This document shows positions 9,429 to 17,646 of a stretch of DNA of 64,000 nucleotides, in pieces. Source of the DNA: Clostridiales bacterium (GTDB taxonomy: Bacteria > Bacillota > Clostridia > Oscillospirales > CAG-272); the NCBI GenBank assembly GCA_012727435.1, contig JAAYHB010000021.1:311918-375917 (forward strand). The letters run 5' to 3'. The stretch's first letter is position 1, and the number at the start of each line of letters is the position of its first letter. The notes under the pieces were generated by a model. The model made no database searches. It worked only from the letters and a program-made list of their open reading frames with translations, and was not told where the DNA came from. The position numbers were made by a program, and so were the translations under genes.

Positions 9429-10856
9429 TCAGCCGGGCAGGTCCCCCTCTGCCGGGTCGAGGTCAAGCATGGGAATCAGTTTGTCGATATCTCCTGCTCC
9501 CATGATAACGACCTTATCCCCGGGCAGAAGATGGTTTACAAGAAAGGCGGCGGTTTTCTCCATGCTGTCCATATACTCTGCCTTGTCCCCGATTGCGGCG
9601 GCGAGTTTCTTTGAGCTCACTCCGTAGTCCTCCGATCCCCGCGCGGCATATATGTCTGTGACAAGGACGCGGTCGGCATACCCAAAGGCGGCGGCAAAGT
9701 CGTCAAACAGCGCGGCGGTTCGGCTGTATGTGTGGGGCTGGAAGACGCAGATAAGCTCGCCCCCCGTGCCCATATTTGCCAGACTTTCGAGCGAGGCGCG
9801 TATCTCGGTCGGATGGTGGGCGTAATCACTGAATATTACTGCCCCCTTCATTATGCCGACACGCTCAAGCCGCCGTTTTGCGCCGGTGAAGGCCTGCAGC
9901 CCCGCGGCAATTTTGTCGGCCCCGATTCCGCACAAATCGGCCACAGCCGCGGCTGCCAGCGCGTTGTAGACATTGTGTACGCCGGGCACCGACAGCGAGG
10001 CGCGGCAGAAGAAGGTGTCGTACTTCATCAGGTCAAAGCTGCAAAAGCCGTTTTCCCTCACTATATTGGCCGCCCGGAATACCGCGTCGGGGCTGTGGAT
10101 TCCGAAGGTGATTGTATTCATTCTAGCGCGCGACACCACCTCGCGCACCTTCTCGTCGTCGGCGTTGGCCACAAGAAAGCCCTGTGGCGCGGCAATGCGG
10201 GCAAACTTCACGAAAGAGTCTTTTATCTGTTCAATACCCGAAAAATAATCGAGGTGCTCGGGTTCTATATTGAGTACAACCGCGATGTTGGGGTTGAAAT
10301 CGAGGAAGGAGTCCATGTACTCGCAGGCCTCGAATATGAAATTTTCGGTCCCGCCGATGCGGTAGGCTCCGTTCATCGAGGTCATCTCGGCGCCAGACAT
10401 GACGGTCGGGTCGGCGCCGGCCTCCATGAAGACCTGCGCGCACATGGTGGTGCAGGTGCTCTTTCCGTGCATGCCCGAGATGCCTATCCGGTTTTTGTAC
10501 CCGGTCATGAGATACCCGAGGTAATCTGCCCGCGAAATAAGGGGCAGTTCCGCGGCGGCGGCCGCCGCGTATTCGGGGTTTTCGGGGGGGATGGCGACCG
10601 TGTAGACTATGACGTCGTAGCCGGCTATGTTTTCGGCGTCGTGCCGGTATTTTATTTCGATTCCTTCGTTCTCAAGCCGGCGGGTGAGCTCGCTTTCGGT
10701 TCGGTCCGAGCCGCCGGTGCGGTAGCTGGCAACATGGGTCAGGTGGGCCAGCGATGACATGTTTATCCCGCCGATCCCGATGAAAAAGACAGACTTGGCC
10801 TCCTTCATCCATTCACCGATGCGCCGGGGGCCGAAGTGCGTGTTTTCAGTCAGCAT
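9429..10856 (-). CDS. murC: UDP-N-acetylmuramate--L-alanine ligase
   Basis: FIGIGGINMSSLAHL, GISGMHGKSTCTTM, NIEPEHLDYF, DYAHHPTEIRASL motifs. Confidence 0.95.
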   Translation of the reverse strand: MLTENTHFGPRRIGEWMKEAKSVFFIGIGGINMSSLAHLTHVASYRTGGSDRTESELTRRLENEGIEIKYRHDAENIAGYDVIVYTVAIPPENPEYAAAAAAELPLISRADYLGYLMTGYKNRIGISGMHGKSTCTTMCAQVFMEAGADPTVMSGAEMTSMNGAYRIGGTENFIFEACEYMDSFLDFNPNIAVVLNIEPEHLDYFSGIEQIKDSFVKFARIAAPQGFLVANADDEKVREVVSRARMNTITFGIHSPDAVFRAANIVRENGFCSFDLMKYDTFFCRASLSVPGVHNVYNALAAAAVADLCGIGADKIAAGLQAFTGAKRRLERVGIMKGAVIFSDYAHHPTEIRASLESLANMGTGGELICVFQPHTYSRTAALFDDFAAAFGYADRVLVTDIYAARGSEDYGVSSKKLAAAIGDKAEYMDSMEKTAAFLVNHLLPGDKVVIMGAGDIDKLIPMLDLDPAEGDLPG

Positions 10857-11164
10857 ATGGGTTCCTTTCAGAGTCGCAATTTGGGCAGGCCTGTTTTTTC
10901 AGTATATGGACCGGGATAATTATCAGTTCTGATGATTTTATCCCAACCCCGAGAACCGGTGCGGCCAGAACCTGCCCGCAGCCCTCACCGGCAATTTTCA
11001 GTTTTCACAGAAAAGTTTACTTTTCTTTGAATAACCGTCACAATGATATTCTATACTAATACTCGTAGGTTGGTTATTTATGCAATGTCTGACACCGTCC
11101 CGTCGGGACCAATCATCTCACGGGCACAGCAAATTCGCAAGCCGCGATTCGACAGGAGGTAAGT

Positions 11165-11491
11165 ATGCAGATTACGGACATCAAAGTAAGAAAGCTGTTT
11201 AGTGACGGCCCCATGAAGGCAATTGTATCGGTGACATTTGACAGCCAGCTTGCTGTACATGACATTAAGGTCATCCATGCGCGCGATAAGTACTTTATCG
11301 TCATGCCCAGCCGCAAGAATCCCGACGACACCTACCGGGATATCGTACATCCCATCAACTCCCAGTTCCGCTCGGTGCTTGAATCGGCCGTGATCGAAGC
11401 ATATCAGGCCGAGCTGAAGAACGCCGAAGCCAAAGCAGAAGCCACAGCAGACACAGCCGACGCTGTTCCCAACACTCCGTCGGTTGTCTGA
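11165..11491 (+). CDS. spoVG: Septation regulator SpoVG
   Basis: MQITDIKVRKLF...AIVSVTFDSQLAVHDIKVIHARDKYFIVMPSRKNPDDTYRDIVHPINSQFR. Confidence 0.97.
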   Translation: MQITDIKVRKLFSDGPMKAIVSVTFDSQLAVHDIKVIHARDKYFIVMPSRKNPDDTYRDIVHPINSQFRSVLESAVIEAYQAELKNAEAKAEATADTADAVPNTPSVV

Positions 11492-11503
11492 TAAAATATG
11501 GCG

Positions 11504-11534
11504 GCACTCCCATCCGGGGAGTGCTTTTTTTTCG
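11504..11534 (+). terminator. spoVG rho-independent terminator
   Basis: GCACTCCC-atccg-GGGAGTGC followed by a T run. Confidence 0.85.
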
Positions 11535-11611
11535 GGGGTTCTACCCCCGGACCCCCGCTTAAGGAACTTTTTTGAAAAAAAGTTCCTTAAGAATCTTCAA
11601 AAAACTTATAA
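11535..11611 (+). repeat. Dispersed two-module stem-loop repeat, copy 1
   Basis: CGGGGGT-tct-ACCCCCG then CTTAAGGAACTTTTTT-ga-AAAAAAGTTCCTTAAG (16 bp perfect, 11560..11593), then GAATCTTCAAAAAACTTA. Confidence 0.8.
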
Positions 11612-11674
11612 CCTTATATGATGCCGGATTATCAGTCACTCTAACCCGTGTGATGCGGTCGGTGAATACCGCCC

Positions 11675-12181
11675 TCAAAACTCGCCCCAGCTGAGAAGGA
11701 TTTCGCCCCGCCTTATCTCTATTATTCCGAACGAGGCGTCGCGGTATCCCCCGGCAGAGCCGGGATTGAAAAGCCAAAGCGGCTTTTTTGTTTCCATATT
11801 CCCGAGCCGGGTTCCGGCGGGGATATACTCTTCGAATTTTTTATGCGTATGCCCGAAAAGCAGGATATCTGCGCCGGCCTCGGCCGCATGCCGCGCGGCG
11901 GGCTCAGTCCCCGCCTTGACCCGATATGCATGTCCGTGCATCATCATAATCCCGACGCCGTCAAGGTTTATAAGCCTTTCTTCGGGCGCACCGAAAAAAC
12001 CGAAGACATCGCAGTTGCCGCGCACCGCAAGTACCGGCACATCCCCGGTGTCGCAGCGCGAGAGGTCGGCAAGTCCGTCCCCGAGAAAAAGGAGCATATC
12101 GGGCGGCGGTATCTGGCGGGAGAGCGCCGCCTTTATCCTATCCGGGCGGCCGTGTGTGTCTGACAAAACCAGAATTCTCAT
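11675..12181 (-). CDS. YfcE/MJ0936-family metallophosphoesterase
   Basis: MRILVLSDTHGRPD, LFLGDG, VRGNCD, MMHGH, LFGHTHKK motifs. Confidence 0.92.
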   Translation of the reverse strand: MRILVLSDTHGRPDRIKAALSRQIPPPDMLLFLGDGLADLSRCDTGDVPVLAVRGNCDVFGFFGAPEERLINLDGVGIMMMHGHAYRVKAGTEPAARHAAEAGADILLFGHTHKKFEEYIPAGTRLGNMETKKPLWLFNPGSAGGYRDASFGIIEIRRGEILLSWGEF

Positions 12182-13119
12182 GGCTCAAAAGGCGGCGGCT
12201 CGATTACCTCACAGCCGGCCGGCAGGCAGAATCTCAGCGCGCCGGGTCTTGTGCTGACAGATAATTTATCACACTCGACCAGCTCGCCGTCAATACTGAC
12301 ACTCCGGACCCCGCAGAAGTCTACCTCAAGGCTTTTGCATTTTTTATACTCGACGATTTTGTCAATCCCCTTCTTTTGCAGGTAGGTCCCGTCCTTATAT
12401 GAGCTAAGCAGCGATAGGAAGGTCAGCCTTGACACGTTTCTGATAAAGGCAACGTCGAGCAGGCCGTCTCTGATGCTCGCGTACGGGCCCGAATGGAACC
12501 CCCCGCCGCAATAGGCGCTGTTGCCGATGCAGACAAGAAGCAGGTCCTTTTTCTGAGTCTCTCCGCCGACAACAGATACACTCATCTTTACTCCGGGCTT
12601 GTTGATAAGCTCGATAAGGGCGCCCAGCAAATACGCCGCCTTGACGGGTACCATCGGATTGCGTTTGATGCGCAGCACTCTCTTTACCACCTCGGCGTCA
12701 AAGCCCGAGTTAAGCGTTGTGGTGGCAAGTTTCCGGTTATATTCTATGAGGTCAAGCCCGACAATGCGCCCCCCGACCTGAGCGGCGATGTCAAGAAAAT
12801 GCTCGCGGCAGGTGAAGCTCCGGACAAAGTCGTTGCCGGTCCCGGTGGGTATGACCCCAACAGATGCGCCTGGGTATCCGGCAGCCCCGTTTGCCACCTC
12901 GTTTAAAGTGCCGTCCCCGCCGCAGGCGTAAAAGCGGAGCTCGCCGGAAGCTTCCCCACAGGTGCGCCTAATGTAGTCCTCGGCGTCGCCGATTCCTTTT
13001 GTATAATAGATTTCATAGTCCACACCCTGCCGGTCGCAGTATGCCCGGATGTCGCCGTCAATCGAGCGGAACAGCTTCCCTTTGCCGGCGGCGGGATTAA
13101 TTAAAAAACAATGCTTCAT
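12178..13119 (-). CDS. Diacylglycerol/lipid kinase family protein (YegS/BmrU-like)
   Basis: FLINPAAGKGK, FYACGGDGTLNEVANG, GVIPTGTGNDFVRS; 4-nt overlap with the next gene. Confidence 0.92.
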   Translation of the reverse strand: MKHCFLINPAAGKGKLFRSIDGDIRAYCDRQGVDYEIYYTKGIGDAEDYIRRTCGEASGELRFYACGGDGTLNEVANGAAGYPGASVGVIPTGTGNDFVRSFTCREHFLDIAAQVGGRIVGLDLIEYNRKLATTTLNSGFDAEVVKRVLRIKRNPMVPVKAAYLLGALIELINKPGVKMSVSVVGGETQKKDLLLVCIGNSAYCGGGFHSGPYASIRDGLLDVAFIRNVSRLTFLSLLSSYKDGTYLQKKGIDKIVEYKKCKSLEVDFCGVRSVSIDGELVECDKLSVSTRPGALRFCLPAGCEVIEPPPFEP

Positions 13120-13425
13120 TTGTACCTCTGCCGCAGTGCGGCCGCCCTTTCGTTGCCGGTTCGGTTCCGGAGAGCTCCGGCTGCTCTTAGCATCACTTTG
13201 CGTGCCGGATGTCCGGTATGCCTTATTTTATCATAAATTGTGAGAGTTGTCCATATATCAGATAGTTTTTCAGGAGGCGGCGCGCTTTTTGCGTTGCCTT
13301 TTGTCATTATTCGTGAATACTTCATATACTGTCGGTGACAGGCGAAAAATCCGGCAGAGTCGGGTTGGCTGCACGCCCTGCGGCGCGGTTTGTCAAGGCT
13401 AAGAAACGCAAAATCGGAGGTATAT

Positions 13426-13653
13426 ATGCAACTTGATAGAGATGCGGTTGAGCGTCTGCTCGGGATGAACGACACTCAGCTTAAATTCCTGATAAAAAAA
13501 CTGGCCACCGAGGCCGGGCTCGATCTTTCTGCTTTTAATATAAGTTCAAATGACATCTCGTCGCTCAGGAACGCGCTTGCCAAGGCGTCTGATGAGGACA
13601 TAGCAAAGGCGGCCGAGCAGCTTTCGCGGCTGAAGAAAAGGAGAGAAACCTGA
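13426..13653 (+). CDS. Uncharacterised small protein (75 aa)
   Basis: RBS GGAGG before ATG at 13426; tightly linked to the next gene. Confidence 0.7.
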   Translation: MQLDRDAVERLLGMNDTQLKFLIKKLATEAGLDLSAFNISSNDISSLRNALAKASDEDIAKAAEQLSRLKKRRET

Positions 13654-13654
13654 C

Positions 13655-14137
13655 ATGGACGAAGCTAAAAATACCGACAGGGAAGAAAAAGGGGCCGAGG
13701 GGAATCTCGGCGGCATTTTGGACTCCATGCTAAAGAACCCCGAGCTGATACAGAAAATTTCAGGCGTGTTGTCGGGCCTGAACAACCAGGAAAGCCCGCC
13801 CGCAGACTCCCGGGCTGCTGAGAGCGGGGATGACGTAGAAATCCCGGCTTCATCGCCCGATACAGACGAGCTCTCGAAAAAGCTCTCGGCACTCCTTGAG
13901 AACAAGGAGCTCATGGCAGCCCTGCCGGGCATATTGTCGGGACTGAGGCCGCCGGGTCCGGCGGGTCATGGCGGACATCACCACGGACATCACGGACATC
14001 ACCATAAACCCGGGGCCGATAAAAAAATAGCGCTGATGTGCGCACTCAAACCCTACCTGAGCGGGCGCCGGCGCGAAATGATCGATTACCTGATAAAGGT
14101 AAACAAGCTCAGCGACATCTTTCATTCCCTTACATGA
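13655..14137 (+). CDS. Uncharacterised protein with internal repeat and His-rich segment (GHGGHHHGHHGHHHK)
   Basis: Starts 1 nt after the previous stop codon; two similar helical segments (ILDSMLKNPELIQKISGVLSGL / LSALLENKELMAALPGILSGL). Confidence 0.75.
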   Translation: MDEAKNTDREEKGAEGNLGGILDSMLKNPELIQKISGVLSGLNNQESPPADSRAAESGDDVEIPASSPDTDELSKKLSALLENKELMAALPGILSGLRPPGPAGHGGHHHGHHGHHHKPGADKKIALMCALKPYLSGRRREMIDYLIKVNKLSDIFHSLT

Positions 14138-14177
14138 CCCGGCCGGCGCGGGACTGACGAAAGGAGATGACCGGAAA

Positions 14178-14744
14178 ATGTATATAAGAGAACAGGGGCC
14201 GAAAGACAGTCCGGATATCAGGCTGCCCGACAATTACAGCGGTACCGCCTTCCGCGGCGGCATGAGGCACCCGCCAGAAGCAATTGCGCTGCCGCCCGGC
14301 CTTTTGTCCGACGAGGGCGCGAAATACTCAAAAGATATCCCTCCAAGACAGCCGCGCAGCTACATAAAGAAGGTGCCGCCCGAGCGGGACCTGCCGTCCG
14401 TGGAGCAACCCGGCACAGAGGACGTGAAAAAATCCTCCTTCCCGGATGCAGGTGAGGCAAGGCCGGTTCATGAGGAACCCGAACCGAGAGGAGATCTTGA
14501 GGTCGAACACAAGCCCTCGCACAGTGAGCAGGAGGGCCATCCGGTTGCGGCCTGTGAGAAGCCCAATCCCAAAAACCCGCTCAAGGGGCTTTTCTCCTCA
14601 ATTGTGCCTCCGGGGTTCGGGAAGCACGGGGAAGGGGAGTTCGGTTTTGAGGAATTATTGCTGATCGGCCTTATCCTGCTGCTATCCCAGAGCGACGCCG
14701 ACAACGATATCCTCCTTTTGCTTGCCCTCCTTTTGTTTTGCTAA
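14178..14744 (+). CDS. Uncharacterised protein with Leu-rich hydrophobic C-terminus
   Basis: AAGGAGATGA RBS; C-terminus FGFEELLLIGLILLLSQSDADNDILLLLALLLFC. Confidence 0.7.
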   Translation: MYIREQGPKDSPDIRLPDNYSGTAFRGGMRHPPEAIALPPGLLSDEGAKYSKDIPPRQPRSYIKKVPPERDLPSVEQPGTEDVKKSSFPDAGEARPVHEEPEPRGDLEVEHKPSHSEQEGHPVAACEKPNPKNPLKGLFSSIVPPGFGKHGEGEFGFEELLLIGLILLLSQSDADNDILLLLALLLFC

Positions 14745-14829
14745 ATAATGCCTCCGCCCTGCCCGGTTGACAAACTCCGCCACGAATGATATACTTGACG
14801 CAAACAAATCAGGGGGGCGGAGGCCGGGA

Positions 14830-15291
14830 ATGAAAAACAGGGTGGCGAAAATAATCCTTGAGATGTTGCGTCACCACATGAGCGCGTACGTGCTGGTGAC
14901 GCTTATAAATATTATACTCATCTCGCAAGGGGCCGGCACAAACCTGTATTTTTCAGCCTTTTTACCCCGGTTTGTCACAACCTATGCATATTACCGTGCC
15001 GGAAATCTTTCATACCCCGCTGTTATACCGGCAGGCATTTTGACAGCCTTGCTTTTTCTTTCGCTCTTTGCGCTTTGCGTCGTGTTCTCATATCGGGCCG
15101 CCGGCTGGCTGCTCTGCGGTGCCGGCCTTGTCGCCGCCGATACTGCTGTTATTATATGGTGGTCTGTCTGGCTCAGGGATTCCGGATATATTCCCGAAAT
15201 CCTCATCAACCTCTGGGTTATAATGGCACTCGTTGCCGGATATGTTGTGGCAATTTATCTGCAGGGGCGCCGCCCCCGAACCCACGCTTAG
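14830..15291 (+). CDS. Multi-pass membrane protein, uncharacterised; last residues encoded by a dispersed repeat
   Basis: GGCGGAGG RBS before ATG at 14830; four predicted TM segments; tail LQGRRPRTHA lies in repeat copy 2. Confidence 0.6.
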   Translation: MKNRVAKIILEMLRHHMSAYVLVTLINIILISQGAGTNLYFSAFLPRFVTTYAYYRAGNLSYPAVIPAGILTALLFLSLFALCVVFSYRAAGWLLCGAGLVAADTAVIIWWSVWLRDSGYIPEILINLWVIMALVAGYVVAIYLQGRRPRTHA

Positions 15292-15372
15292 ACCCTTTTT
15301 GAAAAAAGGGTCTAGGAACCCAAAAACTTTCAATGCGCGGGGCCTTGCCCCACACCCCACTTCAAAACCTTT
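15262..15372 (+). repeat. Dispersed two-module stem-loop repeat, copy 2
   Basis: GGGGCGCCGCCCC, TAGACCCTTTTT-ga-AAAAAGGGTCTA (15289..15314), AGGAACCCAAAAACTTT, GGGGCcttGCCCC. Confidence 0.75.
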
Positions 15373-15430
15373 CTGAACCATGAGCTTAAAAAGCAGCGCG
15401 GGCGATCATGGATCGCCCCCGGCCTATAAA

Positions 15431-15474
15431 ACCGTGAAGGGGAACGGTTGACCGTTCCCCTTCACGGTTGTTTT
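15431..15474. terminator. Bidirectional terminator between convergent genes
   Basis: ACCGTGAAGGGGAACGGT-tg-ACCGTTCCCCTTCACGGT (18-bp perfect stem) followed by a T run. Confidence 0.85.
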
Positions 15475-16041
15475 TTACTGAATCGGCTCACCGTCAGGTG
15501 TGAAGAGCGGCAGCTTTTCAAGATAAATCAAATCGTCTCGGGTCTGAGCATCACCCTCGGCAAGTATTGTCATCCTGCCGCATACGATGCCGCCGGCATG
15601 CTTTACCAGCTCCTCAATCGCCCGCATCGACTCGCCGGTCGAGACAACATCATCGACCACAAGGATTTTCTTTCCCCGCATAAGCTCGGCGTCGGCCGTG
15701 TCAAGGTAGAGGGTCTGTTCCCGCGCAGTGGTTATCGAGCGGACCGTAACCTCAAACACCCCGGTCATATAGAGTTTGGGTGCCTTTCTTGCCAGAAAGT
15801 ATTTTTGGTTCCCGGCCAGACGCGCCATCTCGTGGACCAGCGGTATGCCCTTTGCCTCGGCGGTGATCAGGTAATCATATTCGGGGGCGCGGGCAAGCAG
15901 CTCGCGCGCACAGGCTGTCGTCAGCTCGGGGTCGCCGAAGATGACAAAAGCGGCAATCGACAGCTTGTCGTTGAGCCGACATATGGGTAATGTGCGAGTG
16001 AGCCCCGCTACTTTAATGGTATAGCTTTTCATTATATTCAA
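15475..16041 (-). CDS. Phosphoribosyltransferase family protein (adenine/xanthine PRTase-like)
   Basis: YLITAEAKGIPLVHEMARL and ILVVDDVVSTGESMRAIEELV (PRPP-binding motif). Confidence 0.9.
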   Translation of the reverse strand: MNIMKSYTIKVAGLTRTLPICRLNDKLSIAAFVIFGDPELTTACARELLARAPEYDYLITAEAKGIPLVHEMARLAGNQKYFLARKAPKLYMTGVFEVTVRSITTAREQTLYLDTADAELMRGKKILVVDDVVSTGESMRAIEELVKHAGGIVCGRMTILAEGDAQTRDDLIYLEKLPLFTPDGEPIQ

Positions 16042-16091
16042 CCTCCGTCAAAAGCTGCAGCCCCAGACAAAGCGCCTGCGGTTGCGGTGCT

Positions 16092-17270
16092 TCAGTATTC
16101 CGCTCTGATTCTTATTGTCTCAAGGGTTGCCTCGGCCCCGGCTGCGAGCGAGTTAAAATCCAGCTTCCTTTCCTCGGCAAGCACCCGCTCAATCTGCGGG
16201 CGGGTTTTCGGATGCCGCGGCGTGAAAACCGTGCAGCAGTCTTCATACGGCAGGATCGAGGTGTCATATGTCCCGATCCTTCTGGCAAGCCTGATGATTT
16301 CCTCTTTGTCAAGCCCGATAAGCGGCCGGAAAACCGGCAGGCCGGCCACAGCGTCGGTGACCGCTATCGCCTGCAAAGTCTGGCTGGCCACCTGTCCGAG
16401 GCTCTCCCCGGTAATAAGCGCGCCGCAGTCCCGCGCGCGGGCAACTCTTGAGGCGATATGCATCATATACCGGCGGAGCAGCAGCGTGAAATACTCCTCG
16501 TTGCAGGTGCGTTTGAGCTCTTCCTGAATCCGCGTGAGCGATACAATGTGCAGGTCGATATCCCCCGCCCAGCGGGCAAGGATTCGGGTAAGCGCCATCA
16601 CCTTTTCCTTCGCGCGTTCGCTGGTATAAGGGAAGGACTCAAAGTGCAGCGACTCTACCAAAACACCCCGCTTTGCCATCATCCAGCCGGCTACCGGCGA
16701 GTCGATACCCCCCGAGAGCAGCAGCAATCCCCGGCCGTTGCTGCCCACCGGCAGGCCGCCGGCTCCCGGGAGCTGTCCGGCATGGATATAGGCGCCAAAC
16801 TCGCGAATCTCGACCCTGACTACCACCTCGGGTGTGTGGACGTCGACCGCAATACCCGGGCAGGCCGCATGAAGAGCCGTGCCGACCTGTTTTGCTATTT
16901 CAATTGAATTTAAGGGAAAGCTCTTGTCCGAGCGCTTGGCCTCGACCTTAAAACTCTTCTTCCCGGCAAGAAACTTCGGGATATATTCGACGGCCGTGTC
17001 GAGAATGCTGTCCATATCCTTTGCGGCGACCACCGCTCGGCAGACGGCTATAATCCCGAAAATCCGCTGCACCGCCTCATACACTCCGTCAAGGTCAGAG
17101 CTCTCGTCGATCGGTTCAATAAAAACCGTACTCTGGGCGCGGTATACCTTAAAATTCCCGTAATATCCGGCACACTCATTTATCCGCCGGCAGAGCATGT
17201 TCTCAAACCAGCCCCGGTTGGCGCCCTTGAGCACTATTTCTCCGTATTTGCACAAAATAACTTCTTTCAT
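16092..17270 (-). CDS. thiI: tRNA 4-thiouridine synthase ThiI
   Basis: LCKYGEIVLKGANRGWFE N-terminus, LLSGGIDSPVAGWMMAKRG PP-loop, ITGESLGQVASQT. Confidence 0.96.
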   Translation of the reverse strand: MKEVILCKYGEIVLKGANRGWFENMLCRRINECAGYYGNFKVYRAQSTVFIEPIDESSDLDGVYEAVQRIFGIIAVCRAVVAAKDMDSILDTAVEYIPKFLAGKKSFKVEAKRSDKSFPLNSIEIAKQVGTALHAACPGIAVDVHTPEVVVRVEIREFGAYIHAGQLPGAGGLPVGSNGRGLLLLSGGIDSPVAGWMMAKRGVLVESLHFESFPYTSERAKEKVMALTRILARWAGDIDLHIVSLTRIQEELKRTCNEEYFTLLLRRYMMHIASRVARARDCGALITGESLGQVASQTLQAIAVTDAVAGLPVFRPLIGLDKEEIIRLARRIGTYDTSILPYEDCCTVFTPRHPKTRPQIERVLAEERKLDFNSLAAGAEATLETIRIRAEY

Positions 17271-17291
17271 ATCCTGTCTGATACTGTGCTT

Positions 17292-17612
17292 TTACTCGGG
17301 ATTTCCGGTGGTGTCGCCGCTGTCTCGGGCACCGTCTTCGTTGTGATCGCCGTTGCCGGCACCCTCATCGGCGTCAGACTCCAGCAGCCCTGAGGCGACC
17401 TCAAGGTCCTCTTGGCGGACATAGATGTCTGTGCCGAACATTGAATACCCGGTGACCGTGCTTCCGATTCCTCTTTCCTTTATGAGGTAAGGAATCCCGG
17501 CACCCTCAAGTATGCTGCGGACCACAGCAAGCTCCGCATTGTCGTATACGGTGGTCAAAAACTCGAGTCCTTCGGGCGGCCTTTTGGGCTTGTCAAGTCC
17601 GAAAATATCCAT
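17292..17612 (-). CDS. DUF2007-like signal-transducing protein
   Basis: LTTVYDNAELAVVRSILEGAGIPYLI...TDIYVRQEDLEVASGLLE; start reassigned to MDIFGLDK. Confidence 0.75.
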   Translation of the reverse strand: MDIFGLDKPKRPPEGLEFLTTVYDNAELAVVRSILEGAGIPYLIKERGIGSTVTGYSMFGTDIYVRQEDLEVASGLLESDADEGAGNGDHNEDGARDSGDTTGNPE

Positions 17613-17646
17613 ATTATCTGTCCTTTCCGCGCCGGCTGTAACCGCG

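Noticed and set aside
9732-10757. 341-aa plus-strand ORF
   Set aside because: Antisense to murC.
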